A DNA stretch of 64,000 bases from Isoetes taiwanensis. Its lineage: Eukaryota > Streptophyta > Lycopodiopsida > Isoetales > Isoetaceae. A program made the translations under genes and the position numbers. The notes under the pieces are model-generated. The model ran no database searches. It was not told the DNA's origin and worked only from the letters and a program-made list of their open reading frames with translations. The stretch spans positions 246,001 through 310,000 of the forward strand of contig JAJEKV010000259.1 in NCBI GenBank assembly GCA_021234155.1. The letters run 5' to 3'. Positions 45,064-57,500 of the stretch are shown here, piece after piece. Each line of letters opens with the position of its first letter. Position 1 is the first letter of the stretch.

Positions 45064-46946
45064 GAGGAGAGGGGAATATGAAAGGGTAAAAAGGCATGAG
45101 AAAAAGGGGAAGTGGAAAAGGGTGAGGAAAGGGAGAAAAAAAAGGAAAAAATGGCATGGGAAAAGGGATAAGGGAAAAGAAAAAGAAAAAGGGAGGGGAA
45201 GACGAGGGAAAAAAGGGACAAAGAAGCAAAGGGTGTGAAAAGGAGGAAAAAAGAAGGGAGAAAGGGTAACAGAAAAAGAGTGGAGTAAAGAGAAGGGGAA
45301 AAGTGCATGGGAAAAGGGAAATGAAAAAAGAAAAAGGAAGAAGGAAAGGGAGCCCGGGAAAAAAGGCACCAAAAAAAAGGAAGAGGGAAAGGAAAAATGA
45401 AAAAGAGAAGGGTGAAAGAGCACGGGAAAAAAGGAAAGAGGGAAAGGGTGAAAAAAGGGAAAAAGAAGCAAAGGGTGGGAAAAGGAGGAAAAAAGAAGGG
45501 AGAAAGGGTAACAGAAAAAGTGTGGAGTAAAGAGAAGGGGAAAAGCGCATGGGAAAAGGGAAATGAAAAAAGAAAAAGGAAGAAGGAAAGGGAGCCTAGG
45601 AAAAAAGGCACCAAAAAAAGGGAAGAGGGAAAGGAAAAATGAAAAAGAGAAGGGTGAAAGAGCACGGGAAAAAGGGAAAGAGGGAAAGGGTGAAGAAAGG
45701 GGAAAAGGATAAGGGAAAAAAAGCATGGAAAAAAGGAAGAAAAAGGTGGAAAAAAGGGAAGAGAGAAAAGGGTGAGAAGAGGGAAAAGAGAAGGGAAAAA
45801 GGGCATGAGGGAAAGGGGAAGAGAGACAAGGGAAAAAGGGAAAGGGAAAAAAAAAGGAAAAAAAAAAAAAGAAAGAAGAAAAGGAAAGTGAAAAAAAAGC
45901 ATAGGAAAAGGGCAAGAGAAAAAAAAAGGGGAAGAGAGAAAGGGTAGGGAAAAGGGGAAAAAAGGTTGAGGAAAAAAGGCAAGAGGGAAAAGAGAGATGT
46001 TGAAAAGGGCATGGAAAGAAGGAAGTGAAAAGAAAATGAAGGGGGAAAGATGAAAGGAAAGGTAAAAAAGGCACGACAAAAAGAAGAAGATGAAAAGGGT
46101 TGGGAAATGAGGAAAAGGAAAAAAAAAGTCCATCAAGAAAAGGGATAGGGATAGAGAACGGGAAAGGGTAAAGAGAGGGGGAAAAGGAAGTGAAAAAGAG
46201 CATGGAAAAAGGGAAGGAAAAAAAGGGAAGAGTGAACCGGTGAGGAAAGAGGAAAAGGGAAGGGAAAAATGGCATGGGAAAAAGAAAAGGAAAAGGGAAA
46301 GGGAAAGGAAAATGAAAAAGGGGAGCGAAAGGGCATTGGGAAAGGGGAAGACGGAAAGGGAAAGGGTTGAGAGAGGAGAAAAAAGGAAAAGACGGGGACT
46401 GGGAAGGGCAAAAGGGGAACAAGAAAAGGATGGGAAGAAAGGAAGGGAAAAATAGAAAGGGAAAGGAAAAAGAAAAGGACAGATGAAAAGGGTGAAAGCG
46501 AACCTGGAAAAAAGGGCACGAGAAAAAGGGGAAGAGGGAAATGGGAAAAGGGAAGGGCGAAAGGTCACAGGAAAAGGAGAAAGAGAGAAAGAGTGAAGAA
46601 AGGCAAAAAGGAAGCAAAAAAAAGAGAGGGAAAAAAAGGGGGAAGAAAGAAAGGGTGGGAAAAAAAGGAAAATGGGTACAAAAGAAAAGGAAAGAGGAAA
46701 AATGTATAGAAAGGTTATGGGAAAACAGAAGAGTCAAAAGAAAATGAAGGGGAAAAAGGAAAAAAACATGGTGAAAAGAAAAAGAGGAAAAGGGTGGAGA
46801 AATGAGGGAAAGAGGAAGGAAAAAGTTTATCAAGAAAACTGAAAGTGAAGAGGAAAAAAAGAAAAGAAGAAAAGGAAACGGGAAAAGGAAAAAGCAAAAG
46901 TATAAAAGCGGGGTATAGCAAATGGCAAAGGGAAAGAGAAACGGTG
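45064..46946 (+). repeat. ~1.9-kb homopurine tract
   Basis: The plus strand is almost entirely A and G, with isolated C or T mostly in GCATGG or GCACGG-like islands every 20-50 bases. A unit of about 242 bases is tandemly duplicated (45231 onward and 45473 onward). The complementary strand lacks stop codons by composition and so gives reading frames of 539 and 598 codons made of Phe, Ser, Pro and Leu. These are not genes. The tract forms the body of the outer Helitron. Confidence 0.9.
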
Positions 46947-47035
46947 TCGACTACTTTAACAATGGAGTACTTCTAGGTTATTCATGCTTGCCTCTCTCAT
47001 CACTGTAGTGTATCATTTATAGGTTATGAGCTTAT

Positions 47036-47052
47036 GCCCAGCAATGCTGGGC
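47036..47052 (+). other. Helitron 3' terminal hairpin (outer)
   Basis: Stem GCCCAGC/GCTGGGC with loop AAT, followed by ACCGTTC and CTAG. Confidence 0.8.
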
Positions 47053-47549
47053 ACCGTTCCTAGTAAAAATATTAATAAAAAACCATGTAATAATATAATA
47101 AATATAAATATCCATGTTTTTTTCATGATTTTATCAAATGTTTATTCTTAAGATTCAGATTCATACAACGTTTATGATATTTAGAAAGCATTTGATTGAA
47201 GGGTGCCTGAACCCGATACATCTAGTCCTCTCCATTTGAAATGGAGTCGACCAGTACCTTATATTCACGCAACCTTTCAAATCTTTTGTAATCTATGAAG
47301 ATTGAAACTTCTGTTCTGAGGTGCATAAACCCGATACATTTAGTCTTCTCCATTCGGGATGGAACCGACCAGTACCTTGATCATGCATCCCTCAAGTTTT
47401 TAACATACTCTCAAGATTCAATCCTCTAATCTATTAGCATTTGGAGGTGTTTAACTCTAACACAAAGATTAAAGCAGAGATCTTACCTTATGAAGACCCA
47501 CAAAGCAAAAAATCCAAAACAAACGAAAGTGAAAATAACAAGTAAATAA

Positions 47550-48792
47550 CCCGAAGCGGCCGGGTTCCCGCCATATTTGACGCCGTTTATCGATAACCGT
47601 GGTGACGCCGTCTTAACGACGCCAAGCCGACGTCGCCCCGACACCTAGGCATGCCACATCGCCTGCGCGCCGTCGATGCCCCTCATATGCCACGCCGATG
47701 ATCATAACGCCGCTTTTAACGACGTCAAATGATCATAACGCCGTTAAACGACCAACCGTGATTGTTTAACATAACGTAAACAACATACAATACAAATAAC
47801 ACAAATAAATAAAAATATCGATTGTTCCCATTCATAAAATAAGCTTATACAACGACAACACAAATAGATAAAAAAAAACTTATTGTTTCCATTCATAAAA
47901 AAGCTTATACATTACTTATGTCCATCCCGGGGGATCGGATGCTTTGATGCAACCATTTGCATCATTATCCGCACCATTAATGTCGTTTTCTCTTTGTTTG
48001 GCTCGGTGAGCCATTCTACCGGTCGTTCCCGCATGGAACGCCGTGATGTTAGTGCAATCGAAGCTCCTTTTCACTCATCTTTGCCACGATGGTGAAGGGA
48101 GGGTTCTCGTAGGGAGAAGCGAGGGGGTTTGCTGGAGTTGTCTTCCCTTGGAGGAGGAGGATTACCGCTAGAAGGAACATATTGGCGCGAAGGTGGTCTT
48201 CAACCTGCGGACCATTATAGCAAGATAGGGAAGAACACTCAAAAAATAAGAATAACAAAGAGCCATCGATGGATCCACTTATAACGTGGATGTAGGGTTA
48301 GGGTTAGGTTAGGGTTTTATTTGGCAAAAAAAAAAAAAAATTCCTTCTGCGGTCACGCCGTTTAACGACGTTTAAGCCGACGTGTCTTGACGCAGGCAGG
48401 CTTTTGGCACGCAGACCATGCCACGCAGCGGGCGTGACACGCCGGGCCGCAGTAACGCCGTTCAACGACGGCGACGCCGGGCGCTGCCTTGACACGCAGT
48501 CGCCGCCTTTGGCAACCGCCCATTTCCACACATGACGCGGGCGCGACGCCAGCTCGCGGAAACGCCGTTGAACGACGCTTAGCCGACGCGTGTTTGACAT
48601 TACGGGCCCGCCCGCCTTGGCGCTAGTACCCATGCCACGCAGGCAAACCCGACACGTCAGCCCTGATGGCCGTCGTTGAACGACGTCGAAACGACGTTGT
48701 CGTCGTTGAACGACGATGTCGTCGATCAACGACGACGATCCGTCGTTCATCGACGACGCGGCGTCGTTGGACGTCGACGATCCCTTGTAGTG
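47550..48792. repeat. CACTA subterminal repeats and terminus
   Basis: Short palindromic motifs built on CGTCGTT and AACGACG recur at 47550-47770 and densely at 48350-48790 in both orientations. This is what CACTA transposase binds near element ends. The terminus on the minus strand is CACTACAAGGGA (48792-48781). Between the two clusters (47880-48260) there are small minus-strand open pieces such as MAHRAKQRENDINGADND that could be 5' exons of an element gene. A GGGTTA-rich run at 48292-48320 is short and irregular. Confidence 0.75.
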
Positions 48793-48795
48793 ACT

Positions 48796-50100
48796 GTGAT
48801 AGGTTGAGAATATTCATCACTCATCTTGACATCACCCCCACATTGGGGTTCAAGTTCATAAAACAAATCTAAATCTTCGATAAGATGAACCAGGGCTCTT
48901 GAGTCTAAAATCCAATCCTTCTGTGAGGTGCTAACTGCTGCTGCAAGATTAAGGTATTCAACATCAAAAGTGGCACATGCAACAGCACTTGTCTCTCCCT
49001 TAGAGTTGACGTTGTGCTTCTCATGTCACTATACTTTAAGCTTTTCTTTTCCTTATACAATCTGAACTATAGTAATCCTTTTCACTACAATTCCAACGCT
49101 TGAACTCCTTGGATTTCTTACCATCAGACTTCACAAATTTTTACTTCTTGAAGTCGTTGCTATCAACAAACTTCTTCTTGGTATCAGCTCGAGAAGTAGA
49201 CACAAAATTAGCATGGTCAACTCTCCCATTCCTTTGCTTCTGCAAGAAGTGCCAACTCCTCTTGTTGCAGTAGAATGATTACTTTGGCTATATCAATCTT
49301 CTCCTTGTACCTGGCATTCGAAGAGATAATATTATACGAAGGAGGAAGACCAACCAAGGTATCTGGAATCAGCTATTTTTCATATAGCACTCCATCAGCA
49401 ACATATAATCCAAGCGCTACTGCTTCATCTGAGTAAGGTATGCTGTGACAAATTTGAAGTCACCGAATTGGGTATGTCTCATTTTGTTCTGGATCAGCAT
49501 TTGGGTAGTCATATCCTTGCTATCAAGAGACTCCTTCAAATGAGATCATATCTTCTTAAACTCAATAAAATAGTTGATTTCATGACCAATTATCTCTTCA
49601 GCCAATATTTTGACAAGAGCACAAGGTTTCTAGTTTATCCTGCTAGCATTTGTTGTCTTGTTGCTGAAAAAGTCTTTATCGAACACCCTTCTTAGATCAC
49701 TAAATATCAAATAATTCACCATGAACTTCTTCCAAACATAGTAATTATTATTATAAGCTTCACATTTGGTAAGAACTTGAATAATTTCTCCTTTTTCCAG
49801 CAGCCAAAAAGACGGTCAAGAAAATAAATTTGTCACCAAACAAAACACCCACCAGAAAAGTTGAATCTTGAATTTTGTCGCCAAAAATGTCTTAGAAAAC
49901 TCGAATCTCACACCAGGACTCGCTGGAAAATTTGAATCTCTCTCTCAAAACACTTCCTCCATGCCAAAAAGCAAGAAACTTCTTGACTGCTGTAGATGAG
50001 GTTTTCTTCTACCAAATCTCATCCAAAGAATGCCTGGATACAATGGCCAATCTAATTTGGATGCTTCTCCAATAGCCTACTCTATTCTTCTTTTGATAAA
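48796..50100 (-). pseudogene. Ty1/copia gag and start of protease
   Basis: Read on the minus strand from the PBS, decayed gag gives MTTQMLIQNKMRHTQFGDFK near 49500, LPPSYNIISSNARYKEKIDI near 49330 and a zinc-knuckle remnant, WNCSEKDYYSSDCIRKRKA, near 49080. A protease-like start, ILDSRALVHLIEDLD, follows near 48880. The Asp-Ser is kept, but the Gly of the D-S-G motif is Arg. The frame is interrupted by several stops. The CACTA terminus at 48792 cuts the polyprotein just after the protease start; RT and integrase are not in the window. Confidence 0.7.
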
Positions 50101-50113
50101 GCGTCTGATGCCA
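50101..50113 (-). other. Copia primer-binding site
   Basis: Minus-strand TGGCATCAGACGC directly follows the LTR end, one of the usual initiator-tRNA-Met type sites with a few changes. Confidence 0.7.
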
Positions 50114-50444
50114 TGATAGAACTAGTGCAAAACCAGCATAAACCCAGCAAGATCGACTCAAGAGATAGAAAAGAAGGACAACCTTATTGAGAAAAGCTGT
50201 TGGAAATACAATCTCTACTTTTGCGCATCATTATAGTACATAACGAACGTACATTGAATATACATACAACCGATGAGACTAAGAATAGTAGTCTACTATT
50301 TAATCACTGCCCACTAATTACAGCACTGATTTAGGGTCGGTGCTCAGTGTTGATAAAGTGATGCCTTACGTTTTAGCACCTTCTCAGCACCTGTGTGCTA
50401 AATACTGAACCACTGCTGCTTCAGCACAGTGTGCTTAATCAACA
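50114..50444 (-). mobile_element. Copia 5' LTR, ~331 bp
   Basis: In minus orientation it starts TGTTGATTAAGC and ends AGTTCTATCA, giving TG...CA ends right before the PBS. The length fits copia LTRs. The 5' boundary is chosen on the TGTTG start, because no second LTR is available for comparison. Confidence 0.65.
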
Positions 50445-50474
50445 AACTGTCGCCACCATCACTCTGTCTTAGAA

Positions 50475-50811
50475 CTAATCTCTTTGGGGTTGATAATCCT
50501 GTGGATGATAAAGCAGTTGTAGCTGATCAATTGATGCAGGAATCAATCTATGTGATGTAGAGAGTTTGTTGAAGGAATTGATTGAACATAAACCTTGGTT
50601 TAATGAATCGTTTGTGCATAAAGACAAGGATAAGAATGAAGGGAGCAGGTTGTGCGCGAAGTTTATAAATCTAGATGAGAAGATTGTCTGCAACATTGAA
50701 AAGGGCGGGAAAGACAGGTCTAGGAAGCAGACAAATTGGACAAGAGATCGGTTTGATGTATGGAGAAGGCATTTCAAGAAGGATATTTTTGTTTCTCTTG
50801 TTGCAACTTAA
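50475..50811 (+). other. Unrecognised open stretch
   Basis: The plus strand is open for about 80 codons (LKELIEHKPWFNESFVHKDK, then KKDIFVSLVAT and a stop), hydrophilic and lysine-rich. An upstream piece, LFGVDNPVDDKAVVADQL, lies in the same region. No family recognised. It may be the C-terminal remnant of a transposon or host protein. Confidence 0.3.
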
Positions 50812-50859
50812 TAAGTTGTTGATGTGTTTCCTTCTTTAAGTTAGAATGAGAATGAGAAT

Positions 50860-51830
50860 GATTTTTTATTGTCCACTGAGGCCAATCGGCCTATGGGACC
50901 CATAAGGAGCGCAGCAAACTTATTACTGTTCGGGTTAAAAAACCCCCGCCCCGAAGGGTTTTCGAGCATGTCAAGTGTGTGCCCGAGGACATCGCTGATC
51001 TTGCATGTCCATAACCTCCTGAAGTACGATCCCAGCACCCGTATGGATGCTGTGCTCAATGTCACATGTAACGGCTGGCCAGGCCTGACCAACTCAGCAT
51101 AGCGCGTCCGAATTTGATCATATGTTGGGCGACTTTGAAGGGTATGAGATTCATCCTCAATGACTCCCATTTGGCAGCATTGACAGAGCCTGTCCTGGCG
51201 TGGCTCACCAATCCATCTGTCCATCTCAATTCGAAGATGATGTGCCCCTGTGCCAATGGAGGCAATGAGTCTGCGCCTTTTCATGGGCAAGTGGGTACAC
51301 AGGTAGCATTGCGGGCCTCATTCCAATGTGGGATTTATGTGGCGCTGGTAGTGTGCTGTCTTGACATGTTCAAGGGCATTGGCATCCCAAAGCTTGCTAA
51401 GGAAGCAAGCGTCAAGATATTGCCTCAAGCTATGGCGATCTGCCTCTGTTTGCACATGTATGCACCTGTGCTCCTGCACATTCCATCTAGCCAACCATTG
51501 AGCTCTCTTTTCCCTCCAGCAGGCCTTGAGATGCTTCGGCCCCATTGCCATGATATAAGCTAGTTTAGGGAGACAAGCATCGTCCATATTGACCACCGTC
51601 TGAAAATAGACAATGTGGCGATCAAGGGCCGCCCTCTGAAGAGGCAAGAATCCTGTCTCCTGCAGTAGAATTTGATATGGGACTGTGGACTTCACCCCTA
51701 GTGCTCGTACTAAGAAGGCTTTCTGGACCTGCTCCAAGTCATTCCAAGTAGCAAGTGATACTACTGGGCCCCATACTTCCACCCCGCATAAAGGAAGATG
51801 GTGGAATGTTTCTAGCTGACAGGTTAGCAC
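50860..51830 (-). pseudogene. LINE reverse transcriptase C-terminal fragment 1
   Basis: The 51830-51318 frame contains LCGVEVWGPVVSLATWNDLE and QVQKAFLVRALGVKSTVPYQ. This is the thumb/post-RT region of plant LINEs (L-Y-G-x-E-V-W-G... and I/L-E-x-V-Q). After a frame change near 51,300 the 51290-50841 frame has GTGAHHLRIEMDRW and CQCCQMGVIEDESHTLQ, the C-terminal zinc-binding segment. It is 5'-truncated, as is usual for LINEs. No poly(A) is visible at its 3' (left) end. Confidence 0.75.
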
Positions 51831-53115
51831 AAATATATTTAAAGTTTTTAATATGTTTACAGAAATGTCTATTATTTTTTATATGTTTACTTTACAATCT
51901 TAACTGCTTGCTCAAAGCTAAAGCCAGAATTATTCGCAAGAAACAAGAATATGTTGCTAGTCTGAGTGGTGATTTTAGTGGGCCATCATTAAAATTTCAA
52001 GAGATAGAGGTTTGAAAGGTCAGAAGCAAGTATATCATGTTTGCCAGAATATTTTGCGTTGTGACACCTGCGCCTTTGTTCCTGTTGTTCTCTGAGTGAC
52101 TAGCCAATATCATCTTTCATGTGAGCAAGCCTAACAATGGATCTGACTGCGGGAGCCTGAGGTCCTAATGCTGCTTGACCGAAGGTGACTTGCTGCCTGA
52201 CTAATTTGGACCCTGCATTGATGTTCTTTCGCATGCAAACATCTTCCTATTATACTGAATAGGCCTTATATACTTGTATGAGTTGTAATGTCAACACTAG
52301 CCACCAACTCTTGAAGCTAAGGGCTTAGCTCATGGTGCTCCACTGTCTGTTTTGCCAACTCCACATGCAATATCTCAACTGTTCGTGAGCATCGACATGA
52401 TCCCTTACCTTGCAATGCAAGTGTCTTTTCCAATTCTCACATGCAAGGTCTCAACCGGAGGAGCTTTTTTCCAACATCAAAAGCCTAGAGATTGTTTTAG
52501 TATCCTTAGCCGGATTTGCCTTTTGTAAAGCATTGATACTGTGTTGCAAGACTTGGATAAACTATTGCAATGTATTATTCATTGAAGTTGTTTAAAAAAC
52601 TCGTTCTTGATAGTCATCTCTATGGTCTCTGTATAGAATTGTGCAATAATCTCTCTAATTTCTTGCTCAAGGCATTCCTTAGCCCGAATGATGATGTCCA
52701 GCCTATGTGATATTGTGACCAGATCAGTCTGGAGCTTGATGATGTCTGACTTATTTTGATGTTGTTCAAACTATTAAAGTTCAAAGTGAGAATCAAAGTA
52801 TTGCATGCAAAGCTCCATGTTGGAAATGTGTTGTTTTTTTGTGGTCAATTGCCTTTTCAGCAATATGGATATCGAAGTCTCTATTTGTTCAACGAGGCAT
52901 GTAAATTTAGCTATAAAGCCTTCAACATTCGCCTGGACTTGCTTCTAAGGCTCCTCAATTGGTCGATCTATAGTGGCTTGTGAACGGCTTGTTGATCGGT
53001 TTAAGTACCGCCCATAGGCTCGCCTAGCCAAGCATGATATATGTGCCTTTCTTTATGATATATAATGCATTTCTTTATTTCGTTGTCGAATGACGCACAT
53101 AGTATACTAGAGACT
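51831..53115. other. No gene recognised
   Basis: AT-rich spacer between the two LINE fragments, with no coding signal. Confidence 0.4.
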
Positions 53116-54530
53116 AGTGCATCTCTTAGTGCTTCTTAGTACTAGAGAAATTTTATTTGGGGTGGAAATGAGTTAGGAGCGGTGGTCAAGGTAGCTTGGG
53201 TGAAATGCATTAGACCTAAGGCAGCTGGTGGTCTTGCTATGTTGGATTTTCACCTCCAAAGCAAGGTGATGATATCAAAATTTATTTGGAGGATTTTCAT
53301 TGGTAAGGATGATTTTCCTGGCCTGAGGTTGTTGGTGCAGTCGATTCAGCATTGTCTCCCATTTCACAAGGCCACCATTAAGCCCCTCTTTCCTTGGGCA
53401 TTGCTTTATCATATGCATCCGTATCCTAATGCTTCTCCCTTTCTAAAGGGATTGCTTGCTGCTTGGGACACTGTCAGGTCTCTTTTCCATATTAATCCAG
53501 AAGCATGTCTTCAGTTGTCCACTCCATGCTGGTGGATTCCTTTGCAGGACACTCCAGAGAATGTGCCTCTAAGTGTGGTTGTTCATCCAAAGACACAACG
53601 ACGATGGATAGCAGCTGGTATAAGCACTATTGCAGCTTGCTATGAGTCTGGTCATCTCATGCCATGGGAAGCATTTAGAACAAAGTTCTTGTTGTACAGA
53701 TGGGACAGAGTAATCTGGAATCATATTGCTGCATTATTGCCACAGGATTCTGGTCCACAGATTGGGTAGTCGTATGGGGTTGCCATCAGGATATCCAGCC
53801 AGGGCGGTTTGTGTCTTCTGTGTATAAATTGCTTTTGCATTCCGAAATCCTGCCTCCATCTAATAGGTGGCATCTTCACGTCCCTCAGCCATAATGGAAA
53901 AGTGTTTGGATATGGGTATGGGATAAGCTGCTTCATCCCAAAGTAGTAGTTTTGTGGTGGCAAGTGATCCATAGATGCCTCAGAGTCAATAGGTTCGTCC
54001 ATAAAATGGATAATCGGATTTCAGAGCTCTGTCCTTTATGCCAGCAAAGGGTTGAGAGTATTGAGCATTGTTTCTTCTTGTGTGAGCGGCTTCGGCAGGC
54101 ATGGTCTTGGTTGTTGACCCTATTTGGCATGTCTCGATCTAGCTAGCAAATTTTGCTTGCTATCTATCCTGATGCTTGGCCCAAACTACAGAAATGAGCT
54201 TTTCATCTCGCATGTGGCTGGCTTTTATGGTCAATCTGGAAGAGAAGGAGGTTGTTTATCTTTAAGGGCGTAGATACTGCAGATGAGATTGTTCTTCAGT
54301 GGGCGTAAAATAAAATTGTTATGGCTTACAATTGTTCTTCTCTTGATCAAGAGAAGAAAGTACTGATCTGGCATACTTACCTTCAGATTCATTCTTTTGC
54401 ATAGGCAGGTGGTTGTGCTCAGTTGGATCGGTTTGTCCACTGGGGTTATAATCCTGTCTTTGCATGTTATGTTGCTCTAGTTTTTAGTTGGTGAATAAAG
54501 CTTGTTGTCCTTAAAAAAAAAAAAAAAAAA
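53116..54530 (+). pseudogene. LINE fragment 2 with zf-RVT and poly(A)
   Basis: The frame from about 53160 reads VAWVKCIRPKAAGGLAMLDF and KFIWRIFIGKDDFPGL, the post-RT segment of plant non-LTR elements. After a frame change and a stop near 53890 it reads WWQVIHRCLRVNRFVHKMDN and CPLCQQRVESIEHCFFLC, the zf-RVT zinc finger (C-x2-C...H-x3-C). An AATAAA at 54494 precedes an 18-base A-run (54513-54530). This is a 5'-truncated, retroposed LINE end. No clear target-site duplication was found. Confidence 0.8.
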
Positions 54531-57500
54531 CTAGCAAAAGGCACACCAGAAGGCTTTAGCAAGGCGAAACTGGTCAAGGCTTGGTAGTAGTTTTAGATTG
54601 CACATGTAAACAAGATAAAAATGTGTTTTCAAGCATTAGGCTTTAGCAACATGTGAGTATCAGGAATTTAGAGTTGGTGTCATTAGACAGTGGTAATTGG
54701 CAGTGCTTTTGGTATGTATTTGTGGTAAATTATTGTATTTGAAGATTAACTTGTATTTGATGATTTCATATGAGAAAGCAATATTTCTTGGTTTTGCTTG
54801 ACATTCCTTACTTCATTTTTCTGCGAACAAAAGCTTGTTACAAATTAAATTGCAGATTCACAATATACATTCTTGAGCTGAAGTATTGTTACTCATGAGA
54901 TGCGCTTCATCTTCAACTTAGAGCTACAATAGAAGAATTCTTACAATGCTCTAGCTTATGACTTACCTCACATGGTGGAACAAAACGCAGCATTTTCTTA
55001 GACTTGTTTCAAATCTAAACACAAGTTTTAGCTTGATTTTTTCTTTTATACGTAAAATCTCCCATGGTAGCACAAAAGAAGAACATGAAAGATATGGTGG
55101 GGTTTCTCATGGTAGTCCTGTGTCAACAAGTCTTGTGTTACATCCAATAATTTGGCCTTGGGCTTCACAAGAGATGTTTCTAATGCTGCATGCATGATAT
55201 ATTTGAGGGATAAATTTGTGTAAGCTATCTAGGCAATGCTTATGTTAATAGTTTATATGTTGAGTATTAATCATGCCATACTATACTCCATTTTATGACT
55301 GCAGAACTGCAGATTCGTTATTGTATGCCAAATAGTCTTAATTTTAAACGTACTCTCCATAACCGTTCAAAATAATTTTTAGGATTGCTTATGATAACTT
55401 GATTTCAAATGGAATCATTTATTAGGCATTGTTAAAAGGATGGGAAGGATATGAACGAACTGCAGTCAGTTGTTTTATACTACTTACAGGATTAGAATGT
55501 GACTATGCTCTAAATAAACCTTGTGACATTAACGGCTTGGTTATAGACATTAATGGATGTATGCATGTGTCATTGAACTCAAACATGTAAAAGTGTATAG
55601 AGATTGATTCTCTTCTCTGATGGCTTCTTTAGAACAATTTTTTGTCATTGAACATTCAAGCATCCTACTTATCAAGCATTTATATTGTTTTCGATCTACA
55701 GTAGATAAAAGTTGAAAGCATCTATTTGTCAATCTTGAAAGTCAACAATGTCAGCTAAGATTTTTGACTCATAAAATTGGATTTTCATTGTTATTTAGTT
55801 TACAACAAATATTGCATTACTAAATACAATAAGACGAATACACAAATTGTCAAATTACGCTGGGGTTTCCAGCTTGTGAGTTGTCGCAACTGATGTTGTA
55901 GAATCAGAGAGTCTATTTAAACTCTTATTGATAACTTGTATGTCCCATTTATCAACAGAAGGAGCCATAGATAGAGTTGGATATTCTGATGGTAACCTTC
56001 AGAACAACAAAGCATGTGAAAAATTTAACTCCCATTCCGACGAGGAAAATCGATTACAAAAAGCACATTACATGTGGATACTACTAAAATTTCTGAGATG
56101 GTGATATAGCCAATGATCCATCTGCAGTTGATGGAGTCCCGATGTGCCTCATGGATGCTGATAATGCAGCACCAAGATGGGTGAGAAATGAGTCTTCGTG
56201 CAACATGCTGTAATGCAAGAATATCCCATCAGTCCGACATCTGGTATCAAATAGCAACAAATTTATTTTTAGACCAAAAATTAATCTGTTTCCAGCTACA
56301 ATATCTGGCATGGCAGAACTTTTAAGAACTAGAAACTCTTTTGAACCAACACATGAGACGACAACACTAAATTTATTTAGCACCATTACATGTCTCATCT
56401 CTAACTCCATGGAAATATAATTTGATAGCCAATACAACGGTACTGTCTGAAAGTCAAGTACTTTTCCGAAGACAATGCTACATTTTCCTTTGAATACATT
56501 GTAAAAAGCCTCTAAAATATTGGCAAAAAGCCGCTGACAATCTTGTCATAGCTATCTATATCCATGATATAAAGCAGTAGGAAGTTGAAGGAGTAAAGCA
56601 CTATCAGAAGCATTTTTATATACAGTGTAAGGTAACATCATAAGGATTATATATTGACTTGAATCATTGCCCATAAGAGCTTCCTAATCCTTCTGTAAAT
56701 GCAGAACACGGCGTGATATGATGGCATTTTTGTTTGCTCAATTCTTCAGAGGATGTTAACCGCACTCTTTGGTTTGCTTCTAAATCCTATAATTCTATTG
56801 GCTCTTTATGAGGGTTTGCAATAGCTTATCCACTTGATATTTAGATGGAGTTTTTTCCATCCTCAAAGTACACTTCGAACTAATTTTGCACGATTGTAAG
56901 CATGCCAGCTTCAGCAAAGGCCTTTCAGAGGTGCCCCCAAGGGCATTATGATAAACATGTAAATACGATGATGTCTGTTCAAGTGCTAAAAGTTGTATAC
57001 CATTAACGTATATGGCACTGTAATATTTACAAAAAAAATAGAGATTCAATAATTCTATAATAGTGGGTTTGTGCATATGAGATCCAAAGCTGGATGTTAT
57101 TGGAAAAGTGAATGTACTTGCCACAATGTCACAAAGGGTTATGGGAAGCCTGCCATACAATATGACTTCGTTTGGCATAAAGCCTTGTCCCTGTATCTGA
57201 TCAAAGTGATTAACAAACTTGTAGATATAAAATACCCTTTAGCATGGACATATTTGAGGAATCCTGATAATGGTACCATGTTGACATGGTAAAGCAAACT
57301 ACATCATGGTTATTATATGTTGATGCCAATTCATTCTCTATTATGGAAGTTATCCTCTAGCAAAGCTGATTTCTTTGGAGTTTTGGCAGTACAGAGTAGA
57401 CTTATACAACATATCAGAAAATGCGTGTCTTTTATTTCTAACACAACTTTCCAATATATTTGGACGTAAAACTGCAGGTGCAAAGAACATAATCAGTCCA

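Larger units (their letters stand above)
37092..47063 (+). mobile_element. Outer Helitron, ~2.1 kb plus nested insert
   Basis: The 3' end has a stem GCCCAGC-AAT-GCTGGGC (47036-47052), seven spacer bases, then CTAG at 47060-47063 and a host T: the Helitron terminal signature. A plausible 5' end is TCTTATATTATAA at 37092 after a host A. It resembles the inner Helitron's 5' end once the inner element (37105-44940) is removed. Without the insert it is 2,136 bases and consists mainly of the homopurine tract. No Rep/helicase gene is seen, so it would be non-autonomous. The 3' end is well supported; the 5' end is inferred. Confidence 0.6.
32851..48792 (-). mobile_element. CACTA (En/Spm) element, interrupted
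   Basis: On the minus strand the element starts with the CACTACAAGGGA terminus at 48792-48781. It has subterminal repeats to about 47.55 kb, a SET-like frame and a TNP2/DUF4218 transposase (37.07-32.87 kb). It is broken at 32850 by the chromovirus. Two nested Helitrons occupy 37092-47063; removing them joins 37091 to 47064. The left (3') terminus is not found, because sequence left of the chromovirus is unrelated or duplicated. The 3-base flank ACT follows the terminus at 48793-48795. Confidence 0.7.

Noticed and set aside
44949-46833. Minus-strand frames of 539 and 598 codons
   Set aside because: They are the complement of the homopurine tract, made of Phe/Ser/Pro/Leu. Stop codons are absent because of composition. 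No domain or start context.
48292-48320. Telomere-like GGGTTA run
   Set aside because: It is short and irregular, not the plant TTTAGGG unit. More likely AAACCCTAA-type promoter boxes or chance.
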